NCBI GenBank assembly: GCA_036443405.1 | Contig: JAZFYD010000109.1 | Coordinates: 1-44,670, forward strand | Direction of reading: 5' to 3' | Source: JAZFYD01 sp036443405 | GTDB lineage: Bacteria > Planctomycetota > PLA2 | Length of the DNA stretch: 44,670 bases | Shown here: positions 8,325 through 16,629 of the stretch, piece by piece | Numbering within the stretch: the first letter of the stretch is position 1 | Layout of the letters: every line of letters starts with the position of its first letter | Notes under the pieces: generated by a model | Told to the model about the DNA's origin: nothing | The model's database searches: none | Seen by the model: only the letters and a program-made list of their open reading frames with translations | Program-made: the position numbers and the translations under genes

Positions 8325-9236
8325 TCACTTCACCAGGTAGTCGAAAATCGCTTCTAGGGAAACGTCGGAGGCTTCGACCGCGTCCAGATCGAACCCTTGC
8401 TGCAGAACCAGCTCCGGCAACGCATCGAACAGTTGATCCGGATTCTGCGCCTCGATGTGCAGAGTTTCGTTGTCGATGCGCACGCCACTCACGCCGTCGA
8501 GTTTGAGCAAGTGCCCCGCGATCTCGCGAGCACGCGGTGCGCGCACGATGATCTTGTGCGGGTACTGGTTTAGATACGCCCGAATCTCCTCCACGGTGCC
8601 TTCCGCAAGCACGCGCCCTTGATAGAGCAACAGGAGCTCGCGTGTCATCGCCTCGACTTCGTGCAGGATATGGCTCGAAACCAGCACGCTGCGTCCTTCC
8701 GCTCCCATCTCTTTGACGAGGTCGATCACCTTGCGACGCCCGATGGGGTCCATGCCGTTGAGCGGTTCGTCGAGCACGACGAGTTGCGGATCGTGGCTGA
8801 TTGCCTGTGCGAGCTTGATGCGCTGCCGCATCCCCTTCGAGTAGGTGCGAATGCGGCGGTGGGCGTTTTCCGACATGCCGACGCGCTCGATGGCCTCGTC
8901 GCTGCGGCGGCGGGCTTCGGCCGCACCGTACCCATGCAGACGCGTCAGGTAATGGACGAACTTGCGGCCGGTCATGTCCTCGTAGAACGCGTCCTGCTCC
9001 GGGCAAAAACCGACTTGGCGGTACACACCCGAAGAACGGAACGGATTCTTGCCGAACAGAGATACCGAGCCTGTGGACGGCACGAGTTGGCCGGTCAGGA
9101 GCTTTAGGAACGTCGACTTACCGGCGCCGTTGGGACCGAGCAGCGCGGTCACACCCGGTCCGATCTCCGTCGTCACGTCCACCAGGCCGATCACGTCGCC
9201 ATACCACTTGGCGACGTTGTCAAACGTCGCGATCAC
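8325..9236 (-). CDS. ABC-2-type transporter ATP-binding protein (second pair)
   Basis: A 303-residue ATPase of the NosF/CcmA-like exporter group. Walker A is GPNGAGKS (residues 34-41), the signature is YSKGMRQRIKLAQAISHDP, Walker B LVVLDEPLNGMDPIGRR, and the H-loop is in VSSHILHEVE. The C-terminal ~80 residues form the extra domain usual in this group (RAYLNQYPHKIIVRAP onward). The start is GTG at 9236, which overlaps the upstream permease stop (GTGA). The open frame continues upstream to 10010, but that part lies out of frame across the permease gene and is not coding. Confidence 0.9.
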   Translation of the reverse strand: MIATFDNVAKWYGDVIGLVDVTTEIGPGVTALLGPNGAGKSTFLKLLTGQLVPSTGSVSLFGKNPFRSSGVYRQVGFCPEQDAFYEDMTGRKFVHYLTRLHGYGAAEARRRSDEAIERVGMSENAHRRIRTYSKGMRQRIKLAQAISHDPQLVVLDEPLNGMDPIGRRKVIDLVKEMGAEGRSVLVSSHILHEVEAMTRELLLLYQGRVLAEGTVEEIRAYLNQYPHKIIVRAPRAREIAGHLLKLDGVSGVRIDNETLHIEAQNPDQLFDALPELVLQQGFDLDAVEASDVSLEAIFDYLVK

Positions 9237-10128
9237 GAAACCACCTCGACCTTGCGAACCCGCGCGATCAACACGAGGAGCGGAATAGCCGTCCACGCCG
9301 CTACGCTCATCCACGCGAGGCGAATGTCCGGCATGCCGCTCGTGCGGTTCAGAGCATCCGGATACAGGAGCTCCGGGAGATCGAGCAGCTCCACCGAGAT
9401 TCGCGTTAGTGCGGTGAACGGAGCCGCGAGTGCGGCGTTCGAGTTGTCCAGCACATCGGCCACGATTTCGGACCCGCCCCAAACGACCATCATCGATGTG
9501 AACACCAGCGCGATCGCGTAGTTGTTGCGTGTGCAAAGCGACGACGCGCCGAGTGACACCGACGCCAGCACAGCTATGAGCAAGCCAGCGCATGCCATCG
9601 CTCGCAACAGCGATGGGAACTGCTCCAGCCAGTGACCCTGCGCGGGGGACAGAGATACGTCGATCATGTACATGCCAATCGAAGGCAGCAGGATCGGCAA
9701 CGATAGATAGGCGAAGATCGTCAAGAACTTGCCCAGCGTGTACGTGAGGTGGGTAATTGGTCGCGAGAAATAGAGTGGCAACGAATGCGATCGCCGGTCC
9801 TCGGCGATGAGCGGTCCGCCGACAATCGCCGCGAGCAACACCGCGGGGATTTGCACCCACGTGAAAAGACGCACGTTTATGAGGTGCAGGACGTTGACGT
9901 CCTGGATTCCAACCTGTCTGGCTACTCTTGCCCAGAACTCTCCGTACGAGAAATACAGGACCAGCCAACTGATCGAGCAGGCAGCCAACGGGCAGAAGAC
10001 CGCGAGCCACTTAATCGAGCGAAGGCGCCACAGCCGACGCACCGTCGTGGTGGCAATTGCGACAGCAGCCCACCGACTCGCTTTGGCTTTGCCCTCCCAG
10101 GGGCGATAGGAAGCGTCGTAGACCGGCA

Positions 10129-10132
<4 letters not shown>
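9233..10132 (-). CDS. ABC-2-type permease (first exporter pair)
   Basis: A 299-residue membrane protein with an N-terminal MPVYDASYRPWEGK segment and about six membrane helices. The motif EDRRSHSLPLYFSRPITHLTY corresponds to the conserved ABC-2 cytoplasmic loop. It starts with GTG at 10132 (4-nt overlap with the ATPase gene) or ATG at 10129 (1-nt overlap); both imply coupling. It pairs with the ATPase at 10129-11019. Its segment DVNVLHLINVRLFTWVQIPA suggests an extracytoplasmic loop. Substrate unknown. Confidence 0.85.
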
Positions 10133-11019
<887 letters not shown>

Positions 11020-11072
11020 GAGCAGCGGAGCATTATGCCCGACGGTGACGCGGTGGCGGGATTTTCGATGCG

Positions 11073-12035
11073 TTACTCGAACGCCGGTTTGAGCCTCGCG
11101 ATGTTCTCGCGCATCTTCGCGATGTAGTCGGTGCCGGGATTGGCGCTTTCGAGGGGATCGAACACGACGCTCTTCAGCCCGGCTTCCGCGAACGCCGCCG
11201 AGACCGCGGGTGCCGGTTCGCTCTCCCACAGGATCCCGCGGCACGGGTCCACTCTTCTCTCGATCGCCCTCAGGAGCGTGCGGAGTTCGTTTTCGTCCGG
11301 CAGAGCCTGAGGATCGAGATCGGGAAGGTTCCGCACACGCCACGCAGGCCACCGGTAGCGCTTGATCACGTAGTTGTACGCCGGATGAGAGACGTAGAAA
11401 AAGCCCTCCGGCCCTTTTCCGAGGGCACGGAACTCCGCATCCAGCGCATCGAGATCTTTGGCTAGCGCGTCGTAGCGCGACGTCAACGCCGCGGACTCCC
11501 GCGGCAACAGCCGCACTAGCGCCTTCAGGATCTCGTTAGCTTGCAGTTTCGCGAGCACGGGGTCCAACCATGTGTGCCCGTCGAGACCCTCGTGGTCGTG
11601 CGCGCCCTGGTCGCCGTGGTTGTGCCGAAACGCGGTCTGGTAGTGCAGCCATTCGCCTTCGAACGCGCGCGCCGTGACAACCGTGCGCCACTGCGGCAAC
11701 GACACCGCCTCGACCCACTTCTCGAGCCCCGCGCCGTTTTGCACGATCAGATCGGCGCCCTGATACGCACGCACGACGTCGGGCGACGGCTGCCAGAAGA
11801 TCGGATCTTCGTCCGCCGGTAACGGACAGACGACATCGACGAGGTCCCCGCCGATACGCTTGGTCCAATACGTCGTCGGGAAAAACGTCGTGTAGACGAG
11901 CGGGCGCTCGCGGGCGGGACGCGCGGTCGGTTCGCGGTCGTCCTTGCCGCACGCAGCCACCAGGACGGCCAGCGCGATCAGGGACGTGCTAGTCCTCTTT
12001 CGGTTGCTCGCGCTTGCGATCGCCCGGTTTGCCAT
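11073..12035 (-). CDS. ZnuA/TroA-like metal-binding lipoprotein
   Basis: A 320-residue cluster A-I solute-binding protein, the class that delivers Zn or Mn to importers. The signal ends in a lipobox (LVAAC, Cys29). Family landmarks are RIGGDLVDVVCPL, ADLIVQNGAGLEKWVE, a His/Asp-rich loop (RHNHGDQGAHDHEGLDGH), HTWLDP (His154), YVSHPAYNY (His217) and an Asp in VVFDPLES. The position that normally carries the first His ligand (DPHxYEP) reads DPIFWQP with Ile79, so one of the four usual ligands is missing. No ABC-3 (ZnuB-like) permease is nearby; the following genes are ABC-2 exporters. The ATG lies inside the upstream gene (47-nt overlap). Confidence 0.82.
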   Translation of the reverse strand: MANRAIASASNRKRTSTSLIALAVLVAACGKDDREPTARPARERPLVYTTFFPTTYWTKRIGGDLVDVVCPLPADEDPIFWQPSPDVVRAYQGADLIVQNGAGLEKWVEAVSLPQWRTVVTARAFEGEWLHYQTAFRHNHGDQGAHDHEGLDGHTWLDPVLAKLQANEILKALVRLLPRESAALTSRYDALAKDLDALDAEFRALGKGPEGFFYVSHPAYNYVIKRYRWPAWRVRNLPDLDPQALPDENELRTLLRAIERRVDPCRGILWESEPAPAVSAAFAEAGLKSVVFDPLESANPGTDYIAKMRENIARLKPAFE

Positions 12036-13227
12036 CGTCCTCGCGATGGTAGTCGATCACGTTCATCTCAGCGATCTTCCAGGATTGCCCGTCGTGTTGC
12101 ACAGCGAAGCGCGCTTTGTATTTGTTCCACCGTGTGTGCGTGTGGCCGAAGTGCGTGATCGAGCAGCGCACCTGCCACGAACCTTCGACGTGGAAACGGA
12201 GCCGCGCGGAGTCGGGCTCGCCCGGCTCCGGGATCTGCACAGCGAGGTCGCGAAACGTCACCTCCTGAACCGTCGCGACGGCCCCCCCGTCTTCGCGCAG
12301 GATCAGGCTCTCGTGCACGTCGGCGTAGAGACGATCGAGCATCGACTCGTGCGCGCAGCGCGCCAGCCGGTCATACACCGCGCTCTCGCTGCGCTCATCG
12401 AACGCGCGGTACACGTTGTTGAGCAGCGACTCGAGGATCAAGCGGCCCTGATCCCTGGGCGGCATCTCGATCGCGTCGGCAAACGGCGCGGCGATGACGA
12501 CGACACCGACCCCACCCAACGTGACGGACAGGAAGGCGCCGACGACAATCCCGGGGACCGTGAAGCGCCATCCGGCCCGCCACGCGAGCACGACCCAAAG
12601 AAGCGTCGCCAGCAGGCACGCCAACGCCACGACCGGAATCGACCAGCGCACCGCGGGCGGGGCCGCGACCGGATCCACGACTCCGGCGAACCGCGGCGTG
12701 CGTTTAGTCGCGTGCCAGGTCAACTCGGGTTCGTTCGGCATGAAGGAGTGGCTGGTCGGGAAACCGTCGACCTCGATCACGGTCGGGACCACGACAGCGT
12801 CTCCCCAGTCCGCGCCGTCAAAGTTCGTCCAACGCAGCTTGAAACTCTTCGCCGGCGCCGAAAGCGGATAGGCGCAGTGGAACTCGAAGTGCTCCATGCC
12901 CGCATCGAGCGGGCTCATCAGGCGGAGCTTGAGTTTCTTCCCGACCGGCGTCGCCGCCACGCCATCGACTTCGACCGGGGTGTCCCGAGAAAACCGCTTC
13001 GCCGCCTCGGCGACGGCGTCGGGCGCGGGCAGCCCGCGGCGCACGGCACCAGAGACGCCGGCGAATCCGAGCCATTTGGGCAGCCAATCCACCCGCCCGA
13101 TCACCTTGACGAACACCTCGTCGGCGCGCACCTCGATGTTCAGCCAAACCGTGGGCGGAAAATCATGCGGATGCGCGTGCGCACGCGCGGGAGCAAGCGC
13201 GAGCACAACGAGAATCGCGAGCAGCAC
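11989..13227 (-). CDS. Exported membrane-anchored protein with His-rich ends, unknown function
   Basis: 412 residues. An N-terminal signal-like helix ends at AHAHPHDFPP, exposing a His-rich new N-terminus. About 180 residues of beta-rich domain follow (TVWLNIEVRADEVFVKVIGR), then two membrane helices (VVALACLLATLLWVVLAW and TVPGIVVGAFLSVTLGGVG) and a C-terminal domain with another His cluster (ITHFGHTHTRWNKYK). The charged tail is Lys/Arg/Glu-rich. The His-rich motifs loosely recall periplasmic parts of nickel/cobalt systems (DUF1007, HupE-like), but I cannot assign a family. First gene of the six-gene cluster, overlapping the ZnuA-like gene, so a role in the same metal-related system is inferred. 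Confidence 0.75.
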   Translation of the reverse strand: MLLAILVVLALAPARAHAHPHDFPPTVWLNIEVRADEVFVKVIGRVDWLPKWLGFAGVSGAVRRGLPAPDAVAEAAKRFSRDTPVEVDGVAATPVGKKLKLRLMSPLDAGMEHFEFHCAYPLSAPAKSFKLRWTNFDGADWGDAVVVPTVIEVDGFPTSHSFMPNEPELTWHATKRTPRFAGVVDPVAAPPAVRWSIPVVALACLLATLLWVVLAWRAGWRFTVPGIVVGAFLSVTLGGVGVVVIAAPFADAIEMPPRDQGRLILESLLNNVYRAFDERSESAVYDRLARCAHESMLDRLYADVHESLILREDGGAVATVQEVTFRDLAVQIPEPGEPDSARLRFHVEGSWQVRCSITHFGHTHTRWNKYKARFAVQHDGQSWKIAEMNVIDYHREDDGKPGDRKREQPKED

Positions 13228-13275
13228 GCGTGCGCTGCACCGCGGAACGAAACAGGGCGGTGAGATGGCGGGATT

Positions 13276-14289
13276 CTACCCGCGCCTACGCCGCAGGCGC
13301 ACCGCAAGCGCACCCGCTGCCGCTCCGCCGATGAGCAGGACGCTGGCCGGCTCCGGCACCGGATTGGCCGGCGGCGCCGGAGGAGTCGAAAGCGGCCCCC
13401 CGATCACCGGGTAGATCTTGTTGCCGCCGAGCTTGTTGGGCGAGGCGTGCACAAGCGGAATGTAGATCCCGCCGAACCCGTTGTCGAACACGCTGGCAGC
13501 GATCTTGATTTCCCAGATGATCGGGAAGATCCATCCCGGTGCATCCGGATTCGGCGTGTAGCTCGCGTCGGTCGCCGGCGAGTCTTCGGTGTACGCGCCG
13601 TAGCCGAGCGCGTTGAAGTTCCGATCGAGAGACGTCCCCCACCCCAGCACATCTGCGGGCGAACCCACGGTGACGCCGCCGTCACCGCCAATCACGCCGA
13701 GCGAACGATACTCCCCGGGCAATCCGAACGGCGGCGGCGTCGGCGGTGTGGGTGTTGTGGGGGTCGTCGGCGGCGCGGGGGTCGGTCCACCGCCGGGCCC
13801 CATCTTGCCCTTACCCTTGCCCTTACCCTTGCCCTTACCCTTGCCACCCTTTCCGCCCTTACCACCCTTGCCGCCTTTGCCGGGGTCCCCGGCATCGCTG
13901 ATGTAGTCGAGGTTGATGTCGAGCACGACCGCACCCGACGCATCGAAGATCTGGACCTGCGCGTCGTCACTGCCCAGGAGCGACTTGAGGGTGTGGTCCT
14001 TGCCGCTATCCGAATCGGCGCCCCAGCCGATCGCGGTCAAACCGAACGTGTTGTCGTTGAGGTGAAGCGGCTCGACCAAAATGATCGAGAGATTGCCGGC
14101 GGCATCGAAGTGCATGCCGAACGTCCCGCCGGGCACGTTCTGCGGCCCGTTCTCAACATCGATGAAAATCGAGTAGAGGGTATATCCCTCCGAAGGATCA
14201 AGGGCGCCATCGATAACCGGGTCCGCCGATACCACCGACGAAACCAGGCCGAGCAAGACGAGGGCGGCCGCATGGCGAAAACAAGGCAT
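13276..14289 (-). CDS. PEP-CTERM-type exported protein with Gly-Lys repeat
   Basis: 337 residues with a signal peptide (HAAALVLLGLVSSVVSA) and a C-terminal sorting tail: VPEPASVLL, a Gly/Ala-rich hydrophobic helix and RLRRRRG. Such tails direct exosortase/EpsH processing; no exosortase is in the window. Residues from about 137 carry GKGGKGGKGG followed by alternating GK, then a Pro/Thr linker. The N-terminal half resembles a beta-sandwich (DPVIDGALDPSEGYTLYSIF). The ATG lies 6 nt after a GATGAT hexamer on the minus strand, with no Shine-Dalgarno. It is encoded near exopolysaccharide-type functions elsewhere in the window, as PEP-CTERM systems often are, but not in one operon. Confidence 0.82.
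   Translation of the reverse strand: MPCFRHAAALVLLGLVSSVVSADPVIDGALDPSEGYTLYSIFIDVENGPQNVPGGTFGMHFDAAGNLSIILVEPLHLNDNTFGLTAIGWGADSDSGKDHTLKSLLGSDDAQVQIFDASGAVVLDINLDYISDAGDPGKGGKGGKGGKGGKGKGKGKGKGKGKMGPGGGPTPAPPTTPTTPTPPTPPPFGLPGEYRSLGVIGGDGGVTVGSPADVLGWGTSLDRNFNALGYGAYTEDSPATDASYTPNPDAPGWIFPIIWEIKIAASVFDNGFGGIYIPLVHASPNKLGGNKIYPVIGGPLSTPPAPPANPVPEPASVLLIGGAAAGALAVRLRRRRG
13804..13845 (-). repeat. 12-bp tandem repeat inside the PEP-CTERM gene
   Basis: The plus-strand unit CTTGCCCTTACC occurs three and a half times without change, followed by decayed units to about 13880. On the coding strand it encodes the alternating Gly-Lys run. Units of 12 bp keep the frame when copies are gained or lost, so length variation between strains is possible. 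Confidence 0.85.
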
Positions 14290-14451
14290 CCAACCATCAT
14301 CGGCCTACGGAACGCGTCGGTTGAGCCCGGCAGAAAGTTCCGAAGCGTTCGATTTCGAGGCGCTTGACCGCGACCGGCTACGCGTTCTTTCGGCGCCGGC
14401 GGTACACCGCGACCGCGCCACGTCCAACTCCGCCACTTGGGGTCAACCCGG

Positions 14452-16629
14452 TCAACGTTCGGCGGGCTTCGGGGCGTCCCAACCGAGCATGGACGCCGCG
14501 CCGGTGTCGAACGAGATCTCGAACTCGCGGCCATCGCCGACGAGTTTTCCAGTGCGCTCATCGGTCAGACCGACGACCGGTTCCCGAAATCGCAGCGTGA
14601 TCTTGTGGGTCTTTCCGCGCTCGGGAAACCGTCTTTCGACGACAAACAGATACCGGCGTTTCCCGACCGCCCAACGCGTCACCTCGAGACCGATCGCCGG
14701 TTTGCCGTCACGCATGACACGCACGAACGGCTCGACGCCCGCAGCGCGAATCGGCGCCAGGAACGGATCCAGGTGCTCGGGTACCGCGATGCCCTCCTCG
14801 AGGAACATCAGATAACGCTGCGGTGAGAGACCGAGGTAGTGCGCGTGGCCGTTCCCATGCGCGCGCGCGTTCGGGCCCAGCACATCCGCCACCGCGTAGC
14901 CGTGCTTCTTCCTCGTCGGGAGCGACTCGAACAATGTGCGGAGCTTCTTCGCCCCATACGCTTTGTCCTGATCCGTCTCGACCCAAAGGCGGCTCGAGAA
15001 GAACCTGGCGCGCGATTCCTTGCCGTCGGATGCCCGGCCAAACAAACGATCAAGGGCGCCGTGGTTGCGGCCGCGGCCATGCTGGTCGAACAACCCGCAC
15101 GCGAAGTCCGCGACGACGGTTCCGCCGCTCGAGCAGAACTTCTTGATGCGTTTCGCCTCCAGATCGCTCAGCGCGTAGCACGCCGGGAGGATGAGCACTT
15201 TGTACTGCTCCGGCACGCCGTCCCGCGCGACGTCATCGTAGGCCACGAAGTCGTATTGCAGGCCGGCATCGTTCAGCAGCGCCTCCCAGGCGCGGCGTGT
15301 GAGGTGGCTCGTGCCGAGGTTGTGATCGTCGTACCGGTTGACCCAGGATTTGCCGTGGGCCTCGGCATCGAGGCACCACGAAACCTGAATCGACGGGTGC
15401 GAGTAGTAGATCGCGATGCGATCGTGTTGCCAACGAGCGTGCGCGAGCTTGGGCCCCTGGACGCGGCCCAGTTCCTTCAGCGTCGCGGCGAACTCGCCCA
15501 GCCACGGCTTCGGCTTGCCCTTCTCGAACCAGTTCTCGACCCACCCGATCATGCCGCGGTTGCCGTGCGCGAAGTGGTACCAGGCAGCCCATGTGTCGCG
15601 CTTGGCATCTTTCGCCTTGCCGTGAAAGTGCGTCGTCACGCGTGGCGCGTCGGGCGCAAGCGACCGCAGGATCTCGTGCACCGAGCCGTCGTCATAGGCC
15701 TCGATCCATTGGATCTTGCCCGCGAGCTTGGCGTAGTCGTAGCCGCCCCACATCGACGGACCCTGGCCGCCCACGAACCCGCACGGCGTATCGGGATCCG
15801 CCGCGTTGGCGCTGCCGACCAGCGCGCCGATGAAGTTCGCCCACTCCGAGTCGTTGAAGCTCATCCGGTCGAGCAACGGCGACAGATCGATCTTGCGCAG
15901 CGGCTTGCCGAGTTGCGCAAACGCGTGCTCCGGTCCGACCCACTGGGGCTTGGGCGCGCGATCATCGCGGTAGTAACTCTTAAGCCAGCGCGTGTAGGCC
16001 TCGTCGTCCTCGTGCACCCGCCACGGCAGTGGCATGAGAAACGCACCCGTCGAGATCTCGTCGTCCAATGCGTACGCGATGCTCCACGGGCTCCCCTTGA
16101 GCCTCTTGACGCGCTCGCCGACAAGCGTCTGCAACTCGGCGAGCGCGCCCGGTGTCAGCGGTTTCAACCCTTCGCGATCGCGACGCACCGCGCGCGGGTC
16201 GCGCTGATACTTGGTGAACGCGCGTTTGTCCTTCGACCCGCGCAGATGCAAGTACCCCTTGCCCGCCGTGTGGTCGTTGTAGAACTTGAGCTTGTGGCGA
16301 TCGACCCACGCGAAGCCATTGGCCCGCGCGTGATCGACGAATCCGCCGTCGATGCCGTGCTCGCGGCAGAAGCGGGCCGCCTGATCCGTCAGCCCCGGCT
16401 CCCAGCGGTAGCGCCACGGCATGTAGACCCACGTGTCCCACCGCCTGCTCAGCGCCGCGTCCTGCCTTACCCGCTGCCACTCGGGCGCGGTCTTCAGGTA
16501 CTGGAGATAGGCGTCCTCCCCGCGCGCCGGCCACGCGGGGAGCAGAAAACAAAAGAGGACAAGGCGCAGGGCGCGGATCGCTACCCCTGCCGGCCGATCC
16601 ACGCGAGCGCGGACCCGGCCTGATACCAC
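14452..16629 (-). CDS. Secreted GH42-like glycoside hydrolase superfamily protein
   Basis: 725 residues with a signal-like helix (ALRLVLFCFLLPAWPARG). The first two thirds look like a TIM barrel: YMPWRYRWEPGLT, SIAYALDDEIS (candidate acid/base at strand 4), KIQWIEAYDDGS (candidate nucleophile) and GNRGMIGWVENWF. The C-terminal part contains a glutamine-amidotransferase-like fold as in the beta-galactosidase trimerisation domain (YKVLILPACYALSDLEAKRI, GGTVVADFACGLFDQHGR). The substrate is unknown, and the catalytic assignments are inferred. The ORF overlaps the end of acnA by 49 nt from the ATG, or by 22 nt if the GTG at 16602 is used; the GTG places the signal peptide nearer the N-terminus. 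Confidence 0.7.
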   Translation of the reverse strand: MVSGRVRARVDRPAGVAIRALRLVLFCFLLPAWPARGEDAYLQYLKTAPEWQRVRQDAALSRRWDTWVYMPWRYRWEPGLTDQAARFCREHGIDGGFVDHARANGFAWVDRHKLKFYNDHTAGKGYLHLRGSKDKRAFTKYQRDPRAVRRDREGLKPLTPGALAELQTLVGERVKRLKGSPWSIAYALDDEISTGAFLMPLPWRVHEDDEAYTRWLKSYYRDDRAPKPQWVGPEHAFAQLGKPLRKIDLSPLLDRMSFNDSEWANFIGALVGSANAADPDTPCGFVGGQGPSMWGGYDYAKLAGKIQWIEAYDDGSVHEILRSLAPDAPRVTTHFHGKAKDAKRDTWAAWYHFAHGNRGMIGWVENWFEKGKPKPWLGEFAATLKELGRVQGPKLAHARWQHDRIAIYYSHPSIQVSWCLDAEAHGKSWVNRYDDHNLGTSHLTRRAWEALLNDAGLQYDFVAYDDVARDGVPEQYKVLILPACYALSDLEAKRIKKFCSSGGTVVADFACGLFDQHGRGRNHGALDRLFGRASDGKESRARFFSSRLWVETDQDKAYGAKKLRTLFESLPTRKKHGYAVADVLGPNARAHGNGHAHYLGLSPQRYLMFLEEGIAVPEHLDPFLAPIRAAGVEPFVRVMRDGKPAIGLEVTRWAVGKRRYLFVVERRFPERGKTHKITLRFREPVVGLTDERTGKLVGDGREFEISFDTGAASMLGWDAPKPAER

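Noticed and set aside
14378..14450. Minus-strand tail GAVAVYRRRRKNA-stop that looks like a PEP-CTERM sorting signal
   Set aside because: No Pro-Glu-Pro motif and no gene in that frame; it would need a frameshift at the end of the GH42-like gene, for which there is no other sign.
14839..16623. 594-codon plus-strand ORF opposite the GH42-like gene
   Set aside because: Mirror ORF produced by high GC bias; Arg/Leu/Ala/Val-rich with no family motif, while the minus strand has a signal peptide and domains. The same applies to long antisense frames over the efflux operon, aconitase and the S9-like hydrolase.
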